NCBI GenBank assembly: GCA_963921825.1
Contig: OY997592.1
Location: 54,518,336 to 54,582,335, forward strand
From: Erodium maritimum
Taxonomy: Eukaryota; Streptophyta; Magnoliopsida; Geraniales; Geraniaceae
Direction: 5' to 3'
DNA length: 64,000 nt
The notes under the pieces were generated by a model. The model searched no databases. It was not told where the DNA came from and saw only the letters and a list, made by a program, of their open reading frames with translations. This document shows, piece after piece, positions 1 to 10,299 of the stretch. Position numbers and translations under genes: made by a program. Positions within the stretch are counted from its first letter, which is position 1; each line of letters opens with the position of its first letter.

Positions 1-673
1 TTTTTTTCACCAGAAACAATGTGTGCTCATGCATCCAAAACTACAACTCCATTAATCATCCAGGTGATTTTTCAAAATCAGGAGCAATAAGTTAACTTAT
101 TCATTCAAGGAACTGCACATAGGCAACAGCAAACCATGAATCGCTTCAAACAACCCTCCTTTCAATTCTGAGAAGCAAAATCATATTAAATGGAAAAGTC
201 ATTTCTCAATTGCACAGAAATGTAACTCTTATGCAATTATCCTTACTAGGAGACCAATATTACACCAGAACTACAACCCCGTTAAATATAACCCTCAAAT
301 TCATTTTCTCCTAGCTCTGAATAAGTAATACAGTACCATATCTCATGAATTATACAATAACTAGAGCAACCAAATCCTAATGAAACACCTCCAGCTAAAA
401 GTGCATTCATAGAGACATTGAATCAAACAGTTAGTGGGCACAATTATATAAAACTAAAAAGACCAACTCCCTCAAAATCCCGTAAATTCTCGGCCTCAAT
501 TGACCACAAACCCAACGACCCATTTACTTTTTGGTTATAAACAACTCCTTAAACAATTAAAAACAACGAACGACCGTCTTCGTTTCCCACTGATTTTGTT
601 TCCTTTACTGGTCAGAGAATCAGCCATTTTGAAAAAGAACAGATAAGGGAGACAAAGAAGAGACTTTTATTAC
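1..673. other. AT-rich stretch, possible first intron of a left-edge gene
   Basis: No open frame or recognisable domain is visible. If the candidate exon at 674-733 is real, this stretch is the start of a long first intron of a minus-strand gene that continues outside the window. I could not identify a convincing second exon. No transposon terminus was found. Confidence 0.3.
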
Positions 674-733
674 CTTAATATTCAAGGACAGGTTCTTGCA
701 AGGAACAGGGAAGCTGCGCACTGAACTGCCCAT
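674..733 (-). CDS. Candidate first coding exon of a gene leaving the left edge
   Basis: On the minus strand an ATG at 733 opens exactly 20 codons and runs into AAG|GTAATA, a good phase-0 plant splice donor (GT at 673-672). The peptide starts MGSSVRSFPVPCKNLSLNIK; it has basic and hydroxylated residues and few acidic ones, as many organelle transit peptides do, but it is too short to judge. About 140 bp upstream lies a TATA box flanked by TGGGCC/TGGGCT motifs, which are common before plant housekeeping genes. No downstream exon is recognised and no family can be assigned. The call rests only on promoter, ATG and donor being correctly ordered and spaced. Confidence 0.35.
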
Positions 734-850
734 AACCACTACCAGATTAGCTTCTAGAACGAAAGCGAACTAGAGACGCACAGAGCCGGAGACAGAGAAT
801 TCCTAGGGGGCTCTTTTCTTTTCACACAAGGCAATGCCATAGAAAAGGTC

Positions 851-895
851 TTCTGGGCCCAGTTCAAGTTTTTTATATAATGGGCTGGGCCCTGA
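851..895 (-). promoter_or_regulatory. TATA box with flanking site II (TGGGCC/T) motifs
   Basis: The minus strand shows TTATATAAAA at 880-871. On the plus strand TGGGCCC lies at 854-860, TGGGCT at 881-886 and GGGCCC at 887-892. TGGGCC/T motifs are the known plant site II (TCP-binding) elements of housekeeping, ribosomal and organelle-protein genes. The arrangement fits a core promoter firing leftward into the ATG at 733. Confidence 0.45.
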
Positions 896-917
896 TAAAA
901 GTTGTCATTCAATTATC

Positions 918-1281
918 CAGTGTTCTAAAAATCCCGACTTGGCGCCGCCTAGGCACCTGCCTACGTTTAGCCGACCCGCCTAGCCGCCTAGGCGATTACA
1001 ACAATTTTGCGTAGCATACTGACTCAATTAAAATAATTAGATGATTATGGTGTTGGTGATATTAGGGGTTGTGCTTCTGAGTTGTTTGATGTTATTTTTT
1101 AGGTATTTTGAATATTAGTTACCATTTTGGATATAATGAAATTCATATTTTATTTCTATATATAATAACAAATCTATTAAAAATACAAAAAATACAAATC
1201 CGATTAATCCCCGTCTAGTCCCCGATTAATCCCTGAAGGACCTAGCCGCCCGACTAGCGCCTAGCGACTTTTAGAACCTTG
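918..1281. mobile_element. hAT-type MITE, 364 bp, with 8-bp target duplication
   Basis: The left end reads CAGTGTTCTAAAAATCC. The right end, reverse complemented, reads CAAGGTTCTAAAAGTCG. These are imperfect terminal inverted repeats starting with CA. The element is flanked on both sides by CAATTATC (910-917 and 1282-1289), a perfect 8-bp duplication typical of hAT transposons. Subterminal parts are rich in CCGCCTAGGCG-like palindromic words. There is no coding capacity, so it is a non-autonomous element. The preserved duplication argues for a fairly recent insertion. It lies just upstream of the candidate promoter at 851-895. Confidence 0.8.
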
Positions 1282-1289
1282 CAATTATC

Positions 1290-1638
1290 TATAAAGAAAA
1301 TCTAAAATTTTAAAGTTTGACTTTCATCTTTAATCATCTTATTTATTTGTATCTTGAGACCGTCTACAGTGAGAATAGACCGATTCGATCTATTTCCGAT
1401 CTAATTAAAATGAATTTGGGAGAAAGTAATGCCAATTAGACCCTGAAAAATGGGTCTAATATTTTTGGCGTCACACTGGGATTAGATCGAATTCGGTATA
1501 ATCCCGATCCAATTGAAAAAAAAAATTAAACAAAGAAAGACGACCCGACTCATATTATTATTTTCAAAAACGAGCAAATGAAAGTACAACGCAAATACGA
1601 TTGACCTACTATCTTCCTGTACTGTGAGTAATAGGTGT
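1290..1638. other. Non-coding, with short diverged repeats
   Basis: No gene is seen. Words such as GATCGAATTCGG and GATCCAATT recur here (1370-1520), and similar wording appears near 28797-28930, suggesting a diverged short repeat family in both places. I could not define termini. Confidence 0.25.
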
Positions 1639-1898
1639 GGGGGTGTAATGTGACGACACGACTTCAAATTTTATTCTCAGGAGTCCATAATCAAAGATGA
1701 TAAGTAACGTGGAAGCGGTACAGTCATTACTCCAGAAACATAGCAAGTAGTGTCACGTGACCGTGCCAAAGATATGGTAATGTGACACTACTTGTTATGT
1801 TCCAAGAGTAATGACACTACCGTTTTCACGTCACTTGTCATCTTTGATTATGGAAAACTAAGGTAAAATATGAAGTCGTGTTGTCACATTACATCCCC
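1639..1898. mobile_element. Foldback (palindromic) MITE, about 260 bp
   Basis: The two halves are inverted repeats of about 115 bp. The left arm starts GGGGTGTAATGTGAC and the right arm, reverse complemented, starts GGGGATGTAATGTGAC. Both contain CCATAATCAAAGATGA and end toward the centre at AAGTAGTGTCAC. The central spacer is about 35 bp (near 1752-1786). The whole unit could fold into one hairpin. It has no coding capacity and no certain target duplication, so the superfamily is open. Confidence 0.7.
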
Positions 1899-1899
1899 A

Positions 1900-2470
1900 G
1901 ATCCAATTACGATCTACGACTCCATCTAGCAGACCTTATCCCGCACGAGGATCCACCAGTACTTCCATACGAAGTAGTGTTCATATTTCTCGGCATACCC
2001 TTTCTCTACAAGGTCCATGACCTGGGCGTCGGAAAGACCAGGTTGATAAATGAACTTCAACTACGACCAACACAAGTTGAACGACTTCACCTTCCAGTTG
2101 ATGATGGTCCAATGATATTTGTAGTCCTCGGAGGGCCGCTTTGTCTCTGGGGTTTGACGGGTCACGTGGGCGAGCTCTACCCGAATGGTATCCTAAAAGG
2201 CTTCGCCGGTTTGGTCGCCTCCGTGCTCCGCTATTTTGAGCCACACACACCAATGTAACCTCTTCGGGCTGACTCCTCTTCCGATACATACATATAATTT
2301 TTTGGCGAAGATACATCACGTCAGACATAAAACACCATAGATGAAAGTTGCATTCCGATACGGGTAGCCCATGATAGGGCGGCGTTAAGTTGGAACCCAG
2401 GACCATGGTCGAGCCCTCGAATCAGGAGTTGTCGTTGTTGGCCATTTATGGAGACAAGTCGGTGGTGGTG
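1900..2470 (-). pseudogene. Fragment of PIF/Harbinger-associated trihelix (MYB/SANT-like) ORF1
   Basis: Read on the minus strand across several frames, the segment gives a stretch like EDYKYHWTIINWKVKSFNL, then LSDAQVMDLVEKGYAEKYEHYF and a Trp-rich end. This is the layout of the plant proteins often mislabelled glutathione S-transferase T3-like or NAM-associated: RxxxxHWxxIN...FNxxY, then the LSDxxVMxxA..xY motif and a final WxxL. Those are the DNA-binding partner ORF of PIF/Harbinger transposons. Stop codons interrupt it, so it is a pseudogene. No transposase is adjacent. The family call is by motif layout only. Confidence 0.45.
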
Positions 2471-2499
2471 TGAGCTAGTTGGAAAAAGGATGGTGGTTG

Positions 2500-2745
2500 T
2501 GTGAACTTCTTGGAGAAACGACGGTGGTGATAGTGGTGTGAGTTGCATGGAGAAACGGCGGAGGTGGTAGTGTGGGCTGCTTAGAGAATCGACGGAGGTG
2601 GTGGTGTGAGATTCTTGGAGAAACGGCGAAGGTGGTGGTGTGAGATGCTTGAAGAAACGAAAACGATAATGTAAACTGCTTGGAGAAACGACGGTGGTCT
2701 GAGATGGTTAGAGAAACGACGATGGTTTGAGCTGTTTGCAGAGGA
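2500..2745. repeat. Minisatellite of about 30-37 bp units
   Basis: The word GGAGAAACG, or a close variant, recurs near 2512, 2549, 2583, 2617, 2651, 2682 and 2711, separated by GGTGGTGGTGTGAG-like text. That is about seven imperfect units of 29-37 bp. Open frames here on the minus strand (His/Ser/Pro-rich) are by-products of the repeat. Confidence 0.7.
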
Positions 2746-2749
2746 ATCG

Positions 2750-3815
2750 TGCATATGTGAAAAAGACGAAGCATTGGCGCCGAACTTTAAAGTCAAAACT
2801 CTCGCCACGCGTCGGGGCACAATTCGTTGTGACTTAATTCAACTGGGACCAAATCCGTCGAATGGATCTGCGTCAGGGTATGAAGATTCATCGACGTCGA
2901 TTATGCAGTTCCGAACATTCGGTGTAGACCCGACTTACAACGCAGATTCGATGTCGTTTCTCCTAAATCTGTACGATTCGAAGGCGTGCATAAACGAGGA
3001 ATCGATGCCATTATGGACAGTCTTAACACAATCATTAAATATTGTAAGGAGGTGCCAAAATACTCATTGCATAGATAAGGGAACTAGTTCTTGGATTTCA
3101 AATTATAGTCCGGGATCCTCATATTGAAGCATGTGTATCAACGCTCAAAACCCGTAGAAAATATCTACTTTCCATCATAAATTCATAATAGTAAAGTAAC
3201 AGAAAAAGAATAGGCAAAATAACAAAAAAACTAAACTTAGAAAAGGACACCCATTAGCTCGAGTTTTCCTAGAGAGTATTTTGGTCATGTATGAAGAAGC
3301 CGTAACAGACGTGGTGGGGGTCGTCTCGAGTGCCCAATGGTAGATTTTTTCCTCTCGAGTAGTAAAAGATGTTCCGTCCTGTGGAGAGTGGACAAAGAGA
3401 CATGGCCAAAGATGGTATAGAAGAGTCCTCTAGCCCACTGTCTTATACCCCGTCATGAGACTCATATCTCCAGGCGAGGCTGCTGCATAGATCTTGCCTT
3501 ATAGTCTTTATGAGAAAGCAAATGACCCATAAGGACGTAGCGATATTGAGTGTCATCCATTTTCGGGACTATTCCTGATGGCACGACGGCATTCGCGTCG
3601 TCATTGTTCTCATCCAACGAGCACGAATAGAGGCGACCACTTGAAAAAAGTTGTACTTCTCTGAATTCCATTCGTTTTGATATAATATATGAGGCGATTC
3701 TGAGTTCGTATGAGGGAATTCTGCTCTTCGCAAGATCAATCAGTTTCCACAACTCATTACACCGATTTTTCCTCTATTTTAACCATTTTTTTTTCATCAA
3801 AGCACCCATAAAACA
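2750..3815. other. Unrecognised, no supported gene
   Basis: Moderately GC-balanced sequence with short open stretches on both strands (2774-3127 plus; 3462-3752 minus). Neither has a motif I recognise, a convincing start context or splice sites. It may be old coding or transposon-derived DNA. Confidence 0.25.
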
Positions 3816-3817
3816 CA

Positions 3818-4336
3818 ATGAGAGACAAAGTAAGAGTAACGAGAGAAAAGTGTACCAAATTATATAACCCCGAGACTAAAAAGTTCAAAATGTGGACTAA
3901 AAACATTCAAAACCAATGCGTTTTATGTCCATGTGGGGATTACTTTGTGCCCTGTCTGACATTTGTGGGGAATGGGCAGGGAGATCAACATCTAACGGTA
4001 AAGCGGATGGTGGAGGACGAATCCCTCGAGGATGGCAGCAACCCAATGCTTAATGCTCAATTCGGAGAAATAGGGTTCCAATTCGCCACCTCAGATATGA
4101 CTTTGACGTATGGCGCAGTACCGCGACATGACGCTTTGAACCCAGCAAGACACGATGCTAGGTCTCTCTCGCGAAAGCATTCGACGGAGGGGGATAGTGA
4201 TTCTGGTAGTACCAAAGGGGACATGGACATGAGCACAGGTCAGGTGAGTCGTGGTAACCACCCGCCTTTCCCCATATGCGCTTGGACAATCAATAGATTG
4301 TCCCAGGGTATTCACCCTCTACTACCTCAGTGGTGA
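3818..4336 (+). CDS. Unrecognised 172-codon open frame
   Basis: An ATG-initiated frame of 172 codons. The N-terminal third is basic. A CVLCPCGDYF stretch near residues 45-55 resembles a small Cys cluster. The C-terminal part is rich in Asp, Ser and Gly. I recognise no family. The local region is surrounded by transposon remnants, and codon structure alone does not make a strong case. It may be a decayed transposon gene or chance. No promoter or splice sites support it. Confidence 0.15.
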   Translation: MRDKVRVTREKCTKLYNPETKKFKMWTKNIQNQCVLCPCGDYFVPCLTFVGNGQGDQHLTVKRMVEDESLEDGSNPMLNAQFGEIGFQFATSDMTLTYGAVPRHDALNPARHDARSLSRKHSTEGDSDSGSTKGDMDMSTGQVSRGNHPPFPICAWTINRLSQGIHPLLPQW

Positions 4337-4339
4337 CAC

Positions 4340-5590
4340 CAATTATGAACTCTTAAAATGGGTTTGCCAAGCTCTTATTCTATTTATCATGCGATTGTTT
4401 TCGAATTGGTCTCGATCGATGCAACAACCACACGTTGGATTTTTTTATAGAATGCATTGGTACTATTTTAATTCTTGCAATAATTTTCTTTGATGTTTCT
4501 GGTTTTCATTGTTGTAGCCTCCCGAGCATCTTTTATCTAGTAACTCACATAGTCCAATTATTTTAGGGTCTCTTTATCATAACATGTTTCAAGTTTTAGC
4601 CTTCAGAATTACAAAAAAAAAAAGTGATCATTCATAAATTATTTTTATAACTTATTATCGCACCTTAAAATATATTTATCTATCTTTTCTTTTAAGAAGT
4701 ATCATATTATCTGTAAAAAAAAAATAAGTATCATATTCATGATTCAAGAAAAAAATCAGTCACATGTTTGATTGTAATGTTATGAGATAAAAAGAATATT
4801 ATAAAGTTTATATTGACTCATTATTTTGTGAATACTTGCATATATAAAGAGCCACTGGCAATTAAAAATAAAAAGTAGAAGTCTAGGACAGTTAGAGAAA
4901 ATTTTCAACAAGTGTATCCAGTTCCATGACTTGCTTGCTGGCATGGTGACAGCCGATTAGTTGTGGTAGGTTGGATAGGCCAATTTAATTGGAGTTGGAG
5001 TGACGGGTCACGTCACGGAAGCAAAACTCTGCGTCACAGTCAAAACCCAACTACCAGCACCAAGGAGGCGGTGACTGTTAATGTGAGTAGGAGGATCCAT
5101 CCCGCGCACGTGCCAGACCGGCCGTTTAGCACGTGCCTTCCCCTCCATTTTGTCTACTTACCGGCTCCCTCGCCTTTAGCCGAGCCGATCCTTACTTTAT
5201 CTTGTTGTATATTTTCTGTAAAAGAAATCTTATACTATTGTTAACTCAAATCAATTATTTTATTTATATTTCAATAAAAAAAACAAATAAACTACTTTAA
5301 ATTAAGATTAATTTGATTTTGATTATTTTTTGAAATGATGACGAGGAAATTTCATTAATCATGTCGATCATCAATTACACAAGTAGGGGTAAATGCCTTG
5401 AGTTTTAGAATATGTTTGGGCTTTTCATAGGTGCCTCATCGCTCTTAGACATGTATAACTAATCAAATTTCCATCTTAGACAAATAAGACAAATTCCAAC
5501 ATCATATCCACAAAACAATAAAAATCCATAATAACGGGAAATTGAAACAACTGGAATAAAAACAACATTAATAAAACTAAGATGCTTCCT
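4340..5590. other. AT-rich intergenic DNA
   Basis: Mostly AT-rich with no gene. A short GC-richer island lies at 4960-5180 without a recognised motif. Confidence 0.4.
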
Positions 5591-5594
5591 TACT

Positions 5595-6220
5595 CCTCTT
5601 GGGTTGAACAAGAAAACCCGGTCCCGGGTCATTGGGGGTAGGCCACCATGCCTCTACCACCCCAACACGGGGTTCGATCATGGTTCCTAACGGGGTTGTT
5701 GAGCAGCCTTCGCCTAGAGGAAATCATCTTCCTCTTCATCCAGCTTCACCACAATGTCATCATCTTCCTCATCCTCATCCTCCGCCAAGGAGAACTCCTC
5801 GAGCTGACCTGGAAGTCCTCCACTTCACTTGAGATGGAGGGACGACCGGGAGCGGTGTCCCCGACCTCGAGACCGCCTGAGATAGGATTGGACGACCCCA
5901 AGCCATAGTGAACGTCTTCACACTTTTCATGAGATCTACTGGTTGAGATTGGTGTAAAGGCCTGATTTCCCATGAGAGGGACCGACGACGATGAACCAAC
6001 CCAAAAGATGGCCATCGAGGCTCCTCGAGGACGACCAACACTTCCCCGATACACCGAAAGGGTGACCGAGGGGGAGATGTCATGGGTGAGGGAGGATAAG
6101 AGGCTGAAGGCAAGGCGTCTTCATTTGGATGGAGGAGGACCCGAGCCGATAGAGGGAGGGAGAGGCAACGATGATATCTGTAAGGGAAGAGGAGAAAGAA
6201 GCCATAGTAAGTGACAATTG
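5595..6220 (-). pseudogene. Degenerate coding-like segment, family unknown
   Basis: The minus strand is unusually GC-rich for the area and open in pieces. From an ATG near 6204 it reads MASFSSSLTDIIVASPS. Further on, in another frame, comes an acidic run (AEDEDEEDDDIVVKLDEEED), then PPMTRDRVFLFNPRG. Several stops and frame changes interrupt it. The mix of a Ser-rich start and an acidic tail is not diagnostic. A retroelement gag/ORF1 remnant is possible. I cannot name a function. Confidence 0.25.
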
Positions 6221-6310
6221 AGAAGAAAAAGGTGAAATACCCTAAAAGTTTAAGAGAGACTTGCTAGTCTCTAAAACTAATTTAGTATATCCCTAAATTA
6301 TATTTGATTT

Positions 6311-6648
6311 TGAGTTAATTGCTAAAAACTACCTTATGAATTGTCTATGAGTGAAAAACTGCCTTTTTGTATTTTCCATGTTTTTAAACTACCCAGTTTT
6401 TTTTACCACGCTCGGTTTCTGGCAATTTTTGGAATGTTTGTTAAAATTTGAAATATTCCGTTAAAATTAGGGACATGGAAAATGCATAAGGGACGTGGAC
6501 AATACATACGGATTGTAATTTATTTGAAAAAAAATAACAAACAATTGTGGTAAAAAAATCAAGGTAGTTTAAAAAGTATGGGAAATACATGAGGTATTTT
6601 TTCACATGGAAAATTCATAAGGTATGTATTGGTAACTAAACCTATTCT
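6311..6648. mobile_element. Foldback MITE-like inverted repeat, about 340 bp
   Basis: The left arm (about 6311-6396, with CTACCTTATGAATT and TTTTTAAACTACC) is the reverse complement of the right arm (about 6555-6648, with GGTAGTTTAAAAAG and AATTCATAAGGTA). Arms are about 85 bp with roughly 80 percent match by eye, around a spacer of about 160 bp. No coding capacity and no certain target duplication. Confidence 0.6.
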
Positions 6649-6659
6649 TTTTTTGGCGG

Positions 6660-7000
6660 AAATGAAACTTCATTACAAACGAAATTGTGAATTGGTCGGT
6701 AACGAAAGTTTCATTACCGACCAAAATATATGAAGTCGGTAATGAAAGTTTGATTACCGACCAAAAAGTATGACACTGGTAATGAAAATTTCATTACCGA
6801 CCAATAAATATGATGTCGGTAATGAAACTTTCATTATCAGCCCAAAAAATATGACGTGGTAATTAAAATTTCATTACCGGCCTAAAAATATGACGTCGGT
6901 AATGAAACTTTCATTATCGACCAAAGTTTTTTGGTTGATAATGAAAGTTTCATTACCGAAGTCATATGTTTTGGTCAATAATTAAAGTTTCATTAACCAA
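6660..7000. repeat. Palindromic subterminal repeats of a CACTA-type element
   Basis: About eight units spaced 38-41 bp (near 6698, 6736, 6777, 6815, 6856, 6895, 6933 and 6975). Each contains a near-perfect palindrome of the form CGGTAATGAAAnTTTCATTACCG followed by ACC and an ATATGA spacer. CACTA (En/Spm) elements carry arrays of short subterminal repeats that bind their transposase. The Tnp2-like remnant just downstream supports that reading. The terminal CACTA motif itself is not seen. Confidence 0.55.
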
Positions 7001-7449
7001 CGAATTCCAAATTTCGTCCGCTAAGTTGTTTCAGATACATCAAATCAACAACACACCATCAATGCATTTCCACCTACAACCCATCTTCCTTCCTCTTCTT
7101 TTTCATCTCTCACCTTCGATTTTTTTACATTTTTCCTTCCCCAAATCATCATATCTTCCAATGAAACTCATTTCTCTCTCTCTAAGTTTCGATTAATCTT
7201 TGGTGTTGAGAAGTTGTACTCCTTGAAACTAACAAATGGTAAGTTTTCCAAGTATCAATTCATTATTTTGTAGTTAATTAAGATGATAGTTTTGTTTGAT
7301 TTCTTGATTATTATTTTAGATTTATTTATCGATTATTTTGGGAAAAATATATTATATTCAAATTTTATGACAGATCATCATTTCGTAATTAGTTTTGTAT
7401 ATACATAACCATAAATTGTTATTATTAATTTAGCACGTTTTGTTTAAAT
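7001..7449. other. Leader-like DNA between CACTA repeats and transposase remnant
   Basis: CT-rich then AT-rich sequence with no open frame of note. By position it would be the 5' untranslated region of the CACTA element. Confidence 0.3.
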
Positions 7450-8434
7450 TTTGAATGTATGATGGTATGAATTGGATGAGTTTGCCACGACATCATAATG
7501 AATATAAAGCAGACATAAGGGTATTTCTCAACCATTTGGTCAAAAAAATGTAAACCACATAATTCCGATGAGTTTAAATTTCCATGTATGAATTATACGA
7601 ACGAATATTTCCGCTCATTGAAGGTAATTATGAAGCATTTGTTTTAAAAAGCCCAATATCATGTCAACATACAGAATATGGAACCATTATAGTGGAAAAC
7701 ACCTATTGCTACAGACGTTCGCAGAACTCAGACAACAAAGCAGACATGATACGGTTAATTATGTTTCATCCAGTAGTCATGTGGCGATTGAAGAAGTCAT
7801 GAGATATGTTCCAAAAAAAAGGAGTATGTGGAAGATGCGTTTTCATTCCGTAACAATGATGTTGGTGATCGTGTGATGAATGATCATGGTGTTGATAACT
7901 CAGTTGCAAATGAAGAGACCAAGAGGTATAGAAAAATGTTAACTGGCCAACAAACATCGTTATACGAAGGATCAACACATAATAGACTGCCAACCATTAT
8001 GCAGTTGATTCCATTAAAGAAACGCCACGATACGATTATCACAACTTTTAATGACTATTGTGTGTATACGAAGCCTTGTTTTCAGTGCCTCACACGTATC
8101 CAAAATCATTTGCAAATGCAAAAACAAACATCGAAGAGTGAGACATTTTCCCATAATTCTATTGTAGAAGTTGTGCATTTCACCTTACATTGTAAAGAAA
8201 ATGAGTTTGTGTGAGAAAAGGATGTCGAAAGACGATGACATAGTGAAGTATGGAAATCTTTCGACAAGGAATTTCCTTCATTTGCATCAAAAACCCGTAA
8301 TGTGTGTCTTGTATTGGCCACCGACAGTTTTTGTTCATTTACTGCAACTATTGTGCCCCATATCACATATCCCATAATTGCAATGCCTTACAACTTATCC
8401 CAGATATGTGCATGAAGAAAGATTATAACATATT
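7450..8434 (+). pseudogene. CACTA transposase (Tnp2-like) pseudogene, truncated
   Basis: Across frames the plus strand starts with NWMSLPRHHNEYKADIRVFL, matching the plant transposase-associated domain (Trp-Met, Arg, Tyr and FL positions) found at the N terminus of CACTA Tnp2 proteins. Near 8225-8434 come a WKSFDKEFPSFA-like stretch, then IAMPYNLSQICAMKKDYN-like wording (8375-8430), which fits the Tnp2 core that reads PYNLPP.MCMK. Many stops and frameshifts break it. The copy ends where the copia LTR begins at 8435, so the copia element probably landed inside it. The core DDE region beyond is absent from this side. Confidence 0.6.
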
Positions 8435-10162
8435 TGTTGGGTTTCTTTGTAGGGCAGGAGAAGATCATAACTCGTAGTAGAAACAATACCAAAACAAATT
8501 CGAGACCAAGCCATGGAACGACTACCAAATTTAAAAACACATGACTAAAAATTAAAATTCAAGTTCCTTCTCCAATTGGGTTCAAGAATTACCAAAGAAA
8601 AGGAACAGAAAGGAAAAGATGATCGACTTGAGTCTCCAAGACGCCTACGTATCCTCCAAGGAATCAAAGTCACGTAGTTCTTGAGGTAGATCACTCAAGA
8701 ACACAACAATTATGGAGTTTAAGGGGGGTTCGACCAAGGAGAAAAAGAAGAGAAGAAGTGTGTTGATTTTTTTTCTCTTAACACTCTTATGTATGCGAGG
8801 AATGACTAATTATCTTGCATGTAGAGATAAGTGGTTACCATCACCTCATTAATCTCCCATCACATGCCAAATTTTCTAGTCAATTAGGATAATGGACTTT
8901 TAATTAATTAGTTAGTTAGTGGAAGCAATGTCCCACCTAGTTACTAACTAACTAAAATAACTAACTTAATTGGATTCATCTAGTCACAAACCAACTAGGT
9001 AATCCCTTGGGCCTTTGGAGACTTGGGTCGTCTATGGGCCTCGTGGGTGGGGCCTATGACCCAAGCCCATCGAGGTCCCATGACTCTCTAATTGTCTCCA
9101 ACGCCTTCCACTTCGGTTATATGTCCAACATATTCCGACGAGATCGTTCCCAAGACTCCAAGCCTTGTCTCAACCTCTAATATCTTAATTACTTACGGCT
9201 TATGACCAAAACCCAGTTTTGGTCATGTTCCGTGTCAACTTTCCGCTTGGCCCTTTCTCCATCAGTGTGCTAATGAGTTTCATCCTCCGGTGTGACCCTT
9301 ACGTTTATGCGTGTCTATGGGTCAACGTAAAATCCCATTTTACTTGATCCTGCATAATTGGAATCTAACGATACTTGGTATTTCCTGACACTACAAAATG
9401 AATTGACCCTTTATCTATTTTAACCTTTCTGTTGTCCTCGTCTTCCTTTTATCACTGATATCCTGATTGAAGTAAGGTATATAGTCGTCATCCTTATTAT
9501 TCTCAATCATTGTTCCTTGATATGTGAGATGACTGAATGCATGATACCCAGTATCATGTGCATGATCATACTATTCTTTTAGTCACTCTCGATCAAGCGA
9601 CCAAGAACCGATATCTTTCCCATACCGAAGTATGAGGGATAAATCCCTTAGCCGTCTTTCGTGTCACTCATGCAGTCCATCCCCAAGCCAATCATTCCTG
9701 TTATGGAAGCCTTGTTACGAGCAACGTTGGGCTCATGTCAAACTCAATTATTTACCGCATAGCGAGCACAAAGACTCCTTGGTATAAGGATACATGACAA
9801 GCTACGACACTGAATATGTTCATGACTGGATCTATGGCACATATTCAGGCCGAGTTGTCCAATATCATGTCCCACATGATATCTATGATCAAACTCCGGA
9901 ATCTCATTCCAATGAATAATAGAACTAAGCCATACAGAGTTAGCTTTCATATTAGTTTGTTCTAGTGAAGCTTGTTGACTAAAGACCCAACGAGTGTGAT
10001 CCATCCCGATCTATTTTTCTATTTCTTTTATGGACACAGATCAGAACATACATCAATATATTACTCCAAACATAAGTAATATAAAATCGCTTTAATTTTA
10101 TTTCCAACGATGATATTTACATTTGGATGTTTACGATTGAACTATGGGCACTAAGACTAACA
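8435..10162 (-). mobile_element. Ty1/copia LTR (3' LTR of a minus-strand element), 1.73 kb
   Basis: On the plus strand the LTR begins TGTTGGGTTTC and ends CTAAGACTAACA, so in element orientation it runs TGTTAGTC...CCCAACA with the canonical TG/CA ends. Immediately to its right (10163-10180) lies the complement of a purine tract, AAAAAGTGGGAGAT, the polypurine primer of the element. A second copy of the same LTR lies at 51308-53257. The matching 5' LTR is missing because the element is broken at about 12683. It appears inserted into the CACTA remnant. Confidence 0.85.
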
Positions 10163-10180
10163 ATCTCCCACTTTTTCTAG
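10163..10180 (-). promoter_or_regulatory. Polypurine tract of the copia element
   Basis: The minus strand reads CTAGAAAAAGTGGGAGAT directly before the 3' LTR terminus. Such purine runs prime second-strand synthesis in LTR retrotransposons. The equivalent site in the second copy is at about 53260-53275. Confidence 0.7.
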
Positions 10181-10299
10181 TTCCAATCTAAACTCCAATC
10201 TATTCCCATTGACCTTACATGCCTTTCATGTTTAAGCAACGCTAGTGCCTTAGTTAATGGGTCAGCTATTTTATCATCCGTTGCAATATAGGTGATCTT

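Noticed and set aside
2475-2820. Minus-strand His/Ser-rich frames of 75-99 codons
   Set aside because: Produced by the 30-37-bp minisatellite; no start context or conserved domain.
5632-5908. Pro/His-rich plus-strand frames
   Set aside because: Overlap a minus-strand coding-like remnant and show no domain; likely chance.
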